Of a DNA stretch of 64,000 bases, positions 59,891 to 64,000 are shown one piece after another (the stretch's first letter is position 1; every line of letters starts with the position of its first letter). This DNA is from Myxococcota bacterium (lineage in GTDB: Bacteria > Myxococcota_A > UBA9160 > UBA6930): the NCBI GenBank assembly GCA_028285625.1, contig JANQOX010000026.1:109748-173747 (forward strand). The letters are read 5' to 3'. Below the pieces are notes generated by a model that worked only from the letters and a program-made list of their open reading frames with translations, was not told where the DNA came from and did not search any database. The position numbers were made by a program, and so were the translations under genes.

Positions 59891-60319
59891 TCACGCCGCG
59901 GGCTCGGGCTCGCGAATCACGTCTACGTAGGTGGCGGCGTCCTGGTGCAGGCGGAGCCGGTCGAGCAGGCCCGCGGGCAGGGCGTCCTCGAGCAGCTCCC
60001 AGATCACCCCTGCCAGATTCTCGGGGCTCGGGACCCGCTTCTCGAACAGGTCGGTGTCGCGGTTCAGGTCGCGGTGGTCGAAACGCGCCATCACCTCGGC
60101 GTCGAGCACATCGGCCAGCTCCTTCAGGTCCATCACCATGCCGGTGACGGGATCCGGCACGCCGCGCAGCGTGACCTCGAGACGGTAGTTGTGCCCATGC
60201 TGGCGCGACAGCGGGCCAAAGCGGGCGCGGTTCTCCTGCTCCGAGAGGCCCGGCAGCGCGTGCCGAAGCGAGGTCGAGAAGTCGATGGCGCGGGTGATGC
60301 GAACCTGGTCGTCGGCCAC
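59891..60319 (-). CDS. Second PTPS/QueD family protein, lacking the catalytic Cys
   Basis: PTPS-fold protein of 142 residues. The zinc His triad is kept (IDFSTSLRHAL, SRQHGHNYRLEVTLRG), as is the Glu in TYVDVIREPE. Where the first copy has GKCANPAGHGH this one has FGPLSRQHGHNY, so the catalytic Cys is absent. In PTPS-III of Plasmodium and some bacteria Cys is replaced by Glu and the enzyme feeds folate synthesis; here neither residue is clear. ATG at 60319, divergent from nothing and preceded by a 100-bp gap. It lies 28 bp from the next PTPS gene. Confidence 0.85.
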   Translation of the reverse strand: MADDQVRITRAIDFSTSLRHALPGLSEQENRARFGPLSRQHGHNYRLEVTLRGVPDPVTGMVMDLKELADVLDAEVMARFDHRDLNRDTDLFEKRVPSPENLAGVIWELLEDALPAGLLDRLRLHQDAATYVDVIREPEPAA

Positions 60320-60421
60320 GGTGACGTAAGCCCCTGAAAATTCAACGATTCGAGGCTAGCCAGGCGCCGACGCCCGTCAACTCGCTCGGGCCTGCGCGTG
60401 CTCTCATGGCCCCGCCGCGGC

Positions 60422-61627
60422 CTAGGCTGCGCCGAACGCCCGCAGCAGGTTGCCGCGCAGCACCGGCTCGCGGGCCTCGGGCCAATCGCGGGTGGCGAGC
60501 AGCAGCTTCGCGAGCGCCGCCGACAGCGGGTAGAAGGCCCAGTCGCTGCCGAAGACCACGCGCTCGGGCCCAACGATGTCGAGCATGCGCCGGATCCCGG
60601 AGGCGCCCACGCTCGAGATGCCGAACAGGGCGTTCGGGTGGTCGCGGGCGACCTCGAGCATCTCGGGCTGCTCGCGCGCGCCCCCGTGGCCCAGGATCAC
60701 GGGCAGCTGCGGAAACGATGCGAACACGTCCGCAAAGTGCCGGGGCAGCGCGAAGGGGCGTACGGCCTCGGGCTCGATGCCCGAGCGCCCCGCGTGGAAG
60801 ATCACGGCCAGGCCCCGGCGCACACAGGCCTCGTAGATGGCCATGGCGTCGGGGTCGTCCGGCGCAAAGCGCTGGGCCTCGGGGTGGAGCTTCAGGATCC
60901 GCACCCCACGGTCGGCCAGCTCAGCTACCCGGCCGGCCGGGTCGTCCGAACGGGGGTGGACCGATCCACCGCGGATGAAACGCCCCGGGTCGGCGCTCGC
61001 CTCGATGGCGTCGAGCCAAACGTCGGTGGCATCGCCGCGCAGGGGCAGACTGGTGGCAATGGGCAGCACGCAGGCGCGCTCGAAGCCCATGCGATCCATC
61101 TCGGCCGCGAGGTTCGGCAGGGTGTGGGTGTCCGAACGCGGGCTTCCGATGGTGGCGCCGCGCACGGCATCCAGGCGCAGCGCGGTGAGCTCGTCCTCGG
61201 TGAAGTTCAGGTTCATGTAGACGTCGAGGTCGAGCGGGCAGCCCGGATCCGTGGCGTCGCAGTCGAGGTGGTAGAGGACGCGCGGCGTGCGGGCCTGCAG
61301 GTCCGGGGTCGAGGCGAAGCCGTGGGCCATGCCGAGGTGGGTGTGGACGTCGATGCCCGCCGGGATGCTCTCGTCGACCAGCACCAGCTCACCGTCGGTG
61401 TCCAGCTCGAACCAGGGCAGCTCGGCCATCCCTCGATAGCCCCGGAAGCGCAGTTCGCCGAGCGGCCCTTGGCCGGAGGCGGCGAGGTTCTCGCGGGTAC
61501 GCTGGTCGAGGCGCGCGCGCTCTTCGTCGCTCACCTCGGGCACGGGGCCGCAGGCGGGCACCAGTGCCGTGGCTGCGGCGGCAGCTCCGGCGCGCAGGAC
61601 GTCGCGGCGCGTAAGGCGGTGCTCCAT
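60422..61627 (-). CDS. Tat-exported amidohydrolase (TIM-barrel metal-dependent hydrolase)
   Basis: Hydrolase of 401 residues in the amidohydrolase-2 family. The N-terminus LTRRDVLRAGAAAAATALVP is a twin-arginine signal and ends in PAC with Cys near residue 26, so it is probably a Tat-exported lipoprotein. Metal ligands appear in GIDVHTHLGMAHG, in ILKLHPEAQRF, in LAVIFHAGRSGIEPE, in VILGHGGA and in VVFGSDWAFYP (Asp). The family includes ACMSD-like decarboxylases and lactonases. ATG at 61627; the gap before it is 34 bp from lexA on the same strand. Substrate unknown. Confidence 0.88.
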   Translation of the reverse strand: MEHRLTRRDVLRAGAAAAATALVPACGPVPEVSDEERARLDQRTRENLAASGQGPLGELRFRGYRGMAELPWFELDTDGELVLVDESIPAGIDVHTHLGMAHGFASTPDLQARTPRVLYHLDCDATDPGCPLDLDVYMNLNFTEDELTALRLDAVRGATIGSPRSDTHTLPNLAAEMDRMGFERACVLPIATSLPLRGDATDVWLDAIEASADPGRFIRGGSVHPRSDDPAGRVAELADRGVRILKLHPEAQRFAPDDPDAMAIYEACVRRGLAVIFHAGRSGIEPEAVRPFALPRHFADVFASFPQLPVILGHGGAREQPEMLEVARDHPNALFGISSVGASGIRRMLDIVGPERVVFGSDWAFYPLSAALAKLLLATRDWPEAREPVLRGNLLRAFGAA

Positions 61628-61661
61628 GGGCGGGAGCCTACGCCGGTTCGCGGGGTCTCGG

Positions 61662-62291
61662 CTAGAAGCTCCGCAGCAGGCCGCGCACGACGCCACGGAT
61701 CTGCACGTCGCCAGCGGGCACCTCGATGGGGCGCAGCGCCTGGTTTCGGGGCTCGAGCACGACCTTGGCTCCCTTCTTGTAGAACTTCTTGAGCGTGGCA
61801 TCGGTGCCGCCCACCAGCGCCACCACGGTCTCGCCGTTGCGGGCCTCGGCGCGGCTCTCGACCACCACGTAGTCGCCGTCGGCGATGTGCTCCTCGATCA
61901 TCGAGTCGCCGCGCACCTGGAGCACGAAGCACTCGCCACGCCCCAGCATCTCCGGCGGGACACAGATCTGCTCGTCTCCCCCCTCGATGGCCTCGATGGG
62001 CTGGCCGGCCGCCACGATGCCGAGCACCGGCAGCGAGACCCCGGTGGGGTCGCCGCGACCGCCGCCGGCCGTCACGCCGGGGCCGGGCACGGGCTCGACC
62101 GAGCGCGAGCGGTTCCAGGCCTTTCGCAGGTGGCCCTTCTCGACGAGGTGGTGGACGTGCTTGTGGACCGTTGCCACCGACGACAGGCCCAGGTGGGCCC
62201 CGATCTCCTCGAGGCTGGGGGAGTAGCCGCGGTCGGCCACGAACTCCTGCACGAAGTCGAGCACCTCGCGCTGTCGCTGGGTCAGTGCCAT
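61662..62291 (-). CDS. lexA: LexA repressor
   Basis: SOS repressor of 209 residues. The N-terminal winged helix (TQRQREVLDFVQEFVADRGY, SPSLEEIGAHLGLSSVATVHKH) binds operators. Self-cleavage occurs between Ala and Gly near residue 95 (GIVAAGQPIEAIEG), and the Ser-Lys dyad is Ser130 in VRGDSMIEEHIADG and Lys168 in ATLKKFYKKG. ATG at 62291. The wing is longer than in E. coli because of a Gly-rich linker (VTAGGGRGDPTG). It is divergent from groES with a 265-bp gap. Its own operator was not identified with confidence. Confidence 0.96.
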   Translation of the reverse strand: MALTQRQREVLDFVQEFVADRGYSPSLEEIGAHLGLSSVATVHKHVHHLVEKGHLRKAWNRSRSVEPVPGPGVTAGGGRGDPTGVSLPVLGIVAAGQPIEAIEGGDEQICVPPEMLGRGECFVLQVRGDSMIEEHIADGDYVVVESRAEARNGETVVALVGGTDATLKKFYKKGAKVVLEPRNQALRPIEVPAGDVQIRGVVRGLLRSF

Positions 62292-62394
62292 GGATTCGCC
62301 CTCTCTTCGCCTGGACTCGATCGGCAGGGTCAGCGAAATCGAGGCGAAAGTCAATCGACCCGCTCGAAAGCCGAGAGGTTTTCGGGCCGAGCGC

Positions 62395-62422
62395 TTGACC
62401 CGGCGGCGGTCGGGATTACTTT
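62395..62422 (+). promoter_or_regulatory. Candidate sigma-70 promoter of groES
   Basis: TTGACC (62395-62400), 16 bases, then TACTTT (62417-62422). The -35 agrees with TTGACA at five of six positions and the -10 with TATAAT at three or four. It lies about 135 bp before the groES start, and a dyad follows it at 62433-62461. Confidence 0.55.
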
Positions 62423-62432
62423 CCCGCTCGGT

Positions 62433-62461
62433 TTTGGCAGAGGGACCGTCCGACTGCCAAA
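62433..62461. promoter_or_regulatory. Inverted repeat near the groES transcription start
   Basis: TTTGGCAG, 13 bases, CTGCCAAA: eight-base perfect arms in a 29-bp dyad. It starts ten bases after the candidate -10, so it would straddle or follow the transcription start. It is not the CIRCE element of HrcA (TTAGCACTC-N9-GAGTGCTAA), but has the same position and style, so it may bind a heat-shock or other repressor. Confidence 0.5.
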
Positions 62462-62556
62462 TCGGCGCCGGATCGGCAGCCGAAGCCCCATCAACCACCG
62501 CACCCCGGGCCCGATCAGCCCCGGGGCCCCCAGGAAGACCGGAGGAAGTCGGAACC

Positions 62557-62844
62557 ATGAAGGTTCGTCCGCTTCACGATCGCATCCTCGTCCAGAGACT
62601 CGACGAGGAAGAGACCACCAAGGGCGGGATCATCATCCCGGACTCGGCCAAGGAGAAGCCCCAGGAGGGCAAGGTCATCGCCGTCGGCAACGGCAAGGTG
62701 GCCGAAGACGGAAAGGTGACCCCGCTCGACGTCAAGAAGGGGGACAAGATCCTCTTCAGCAAGTACGCGGGCACCGAGGTCAGCATCGACGGCGAAGAGC
62801 ACCTGATCGTCCGCGAGGACGACGTCCTCGGCGTGCTCGAGTAG
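62557..62844 (+). CDS. groS: Co-chaperonin GroES
   Basis: Lid of the GroEL chamber; 95 residues forming a seven-fold ring. The start KVRPLHDRILVQRLDEEETT, the mobile loop TKGGIIIPDSAKEKPQEGKV and the end VREDDVLGVLE are standard. ATG at 62557 follows GGAGGAAG. groEL starts 26 bp later, so the two form one operon controlled by the promoter and dyad upstream. Confidence 0.97.
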   Translation: MKVRPLHDRILVQRLDEEETTKGGIIIPDSAKEKPQEGKVIAVGNGKVAEDGKVTPLDVKKGDKILFSKYAGTEVSIDGEEHLIVREDDVLGVLE

Positions 62845-62870
62845 GAATCCAAGGAGATCCAGGAGAAGAC

Positions 62871-64000
<1,130 letters not shown>

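Overview
The window is a GC-rich (roughly 68-70% by eye) chromosomal segment of a Gram-negative bacterium. Gram-negative envelope genes (lpxD, gmhA, mreBCD-mrdA-rodA, a SurA/PpiD-type foldase) sit beside many short-chain dehydrogenase, luciferase-like, EthD, SnoaL and glutathione-transferase genes. That mix, together with several ECF sigma factors and frequent GTG/TTG starts, resembles deltaproteobacterial lineages now split into Myxococcota, Binatota and relatives. This placement is inference; no rRNA or other marker beyond protein style is present. No prophage, insertion sequence, CRISPR array, tRNA or rRNA was seen, and codon use looks even throughout.

Layout. 1-5206: the start of an exported protein and a GH2 beta-galactosidase on the minus strand, divergent from a GT4 glycosyltransferase. 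5211-9101: a tight five-gene minus-strand run (cupin, exported protein, EthD protein, SDR, ketosteroid-dehydrogenase-like flavoprotein), divergent from a SnoaL-like protein and a GST. 10407-14374: thioredoxin, CcdA-like transporter, ECF sigma factor, NrsF-type anti-sigma factor and an HTTM-like membrane pair. 14447-17344: an orphan exported protein, then a second ECF sigma factor whose anti-sigma factor is fused to a bactofilin-like domain; between them lies a 32-bp tandem repeat that makes a chain of coupled mini-ORFs. 17455-22025: a PLP lyase, a luciferase-like oxidoreductase, a membrane protein, pdxH and a hairpin-rich noncoding block. 22026-26368: a third ECF/anti-sigma pair and polA.

26824-34841: a minus-strand housekeeping run (aldehyde dehydrogenase, universal stress protein, lpxD, rnhB, truD, cysK, tetR). 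34904-38979: a plus-strand run (unknown small protein, membrane protein with pseudopilin-like tail, ABC1/UbiB kinase, luciferase-like enzyme). 38976-46944: a very compact minus-strand operon, gmhA - unknown - macro domain - ccsA-like - hemA - hemC - cobA/hemD - hemB - DUF4177, giving tetrapyrrole synthesis. 47053-48602: exported protein, trxA, GST. 48621-54905: the mreB-mreC-mreD-mrdA-rodA elongasome operon plus a HAD phosphatase. 55151-58275: a parvulin foldase and a large sigma-70 factor sharing one terminator. 58859-60319: folE with two PTPS-family genes. 60422-64000: a Tat-exported amidohydrolase, lexA, and groES-groEL (groEL cut by the window edge).

The points most worth a second look are the 32-bp mini-ORF repeat between the second ECF sigma factor and its zinc-finger/bactofilin fusion partner, the tandem PTPS genes of which one lacks the catalytic Cys, the macro-domain and unknown gene placed ahead of the heme operon, the perfect palindromes at lacZ and groES, and a duplicated structured element after pdxH.
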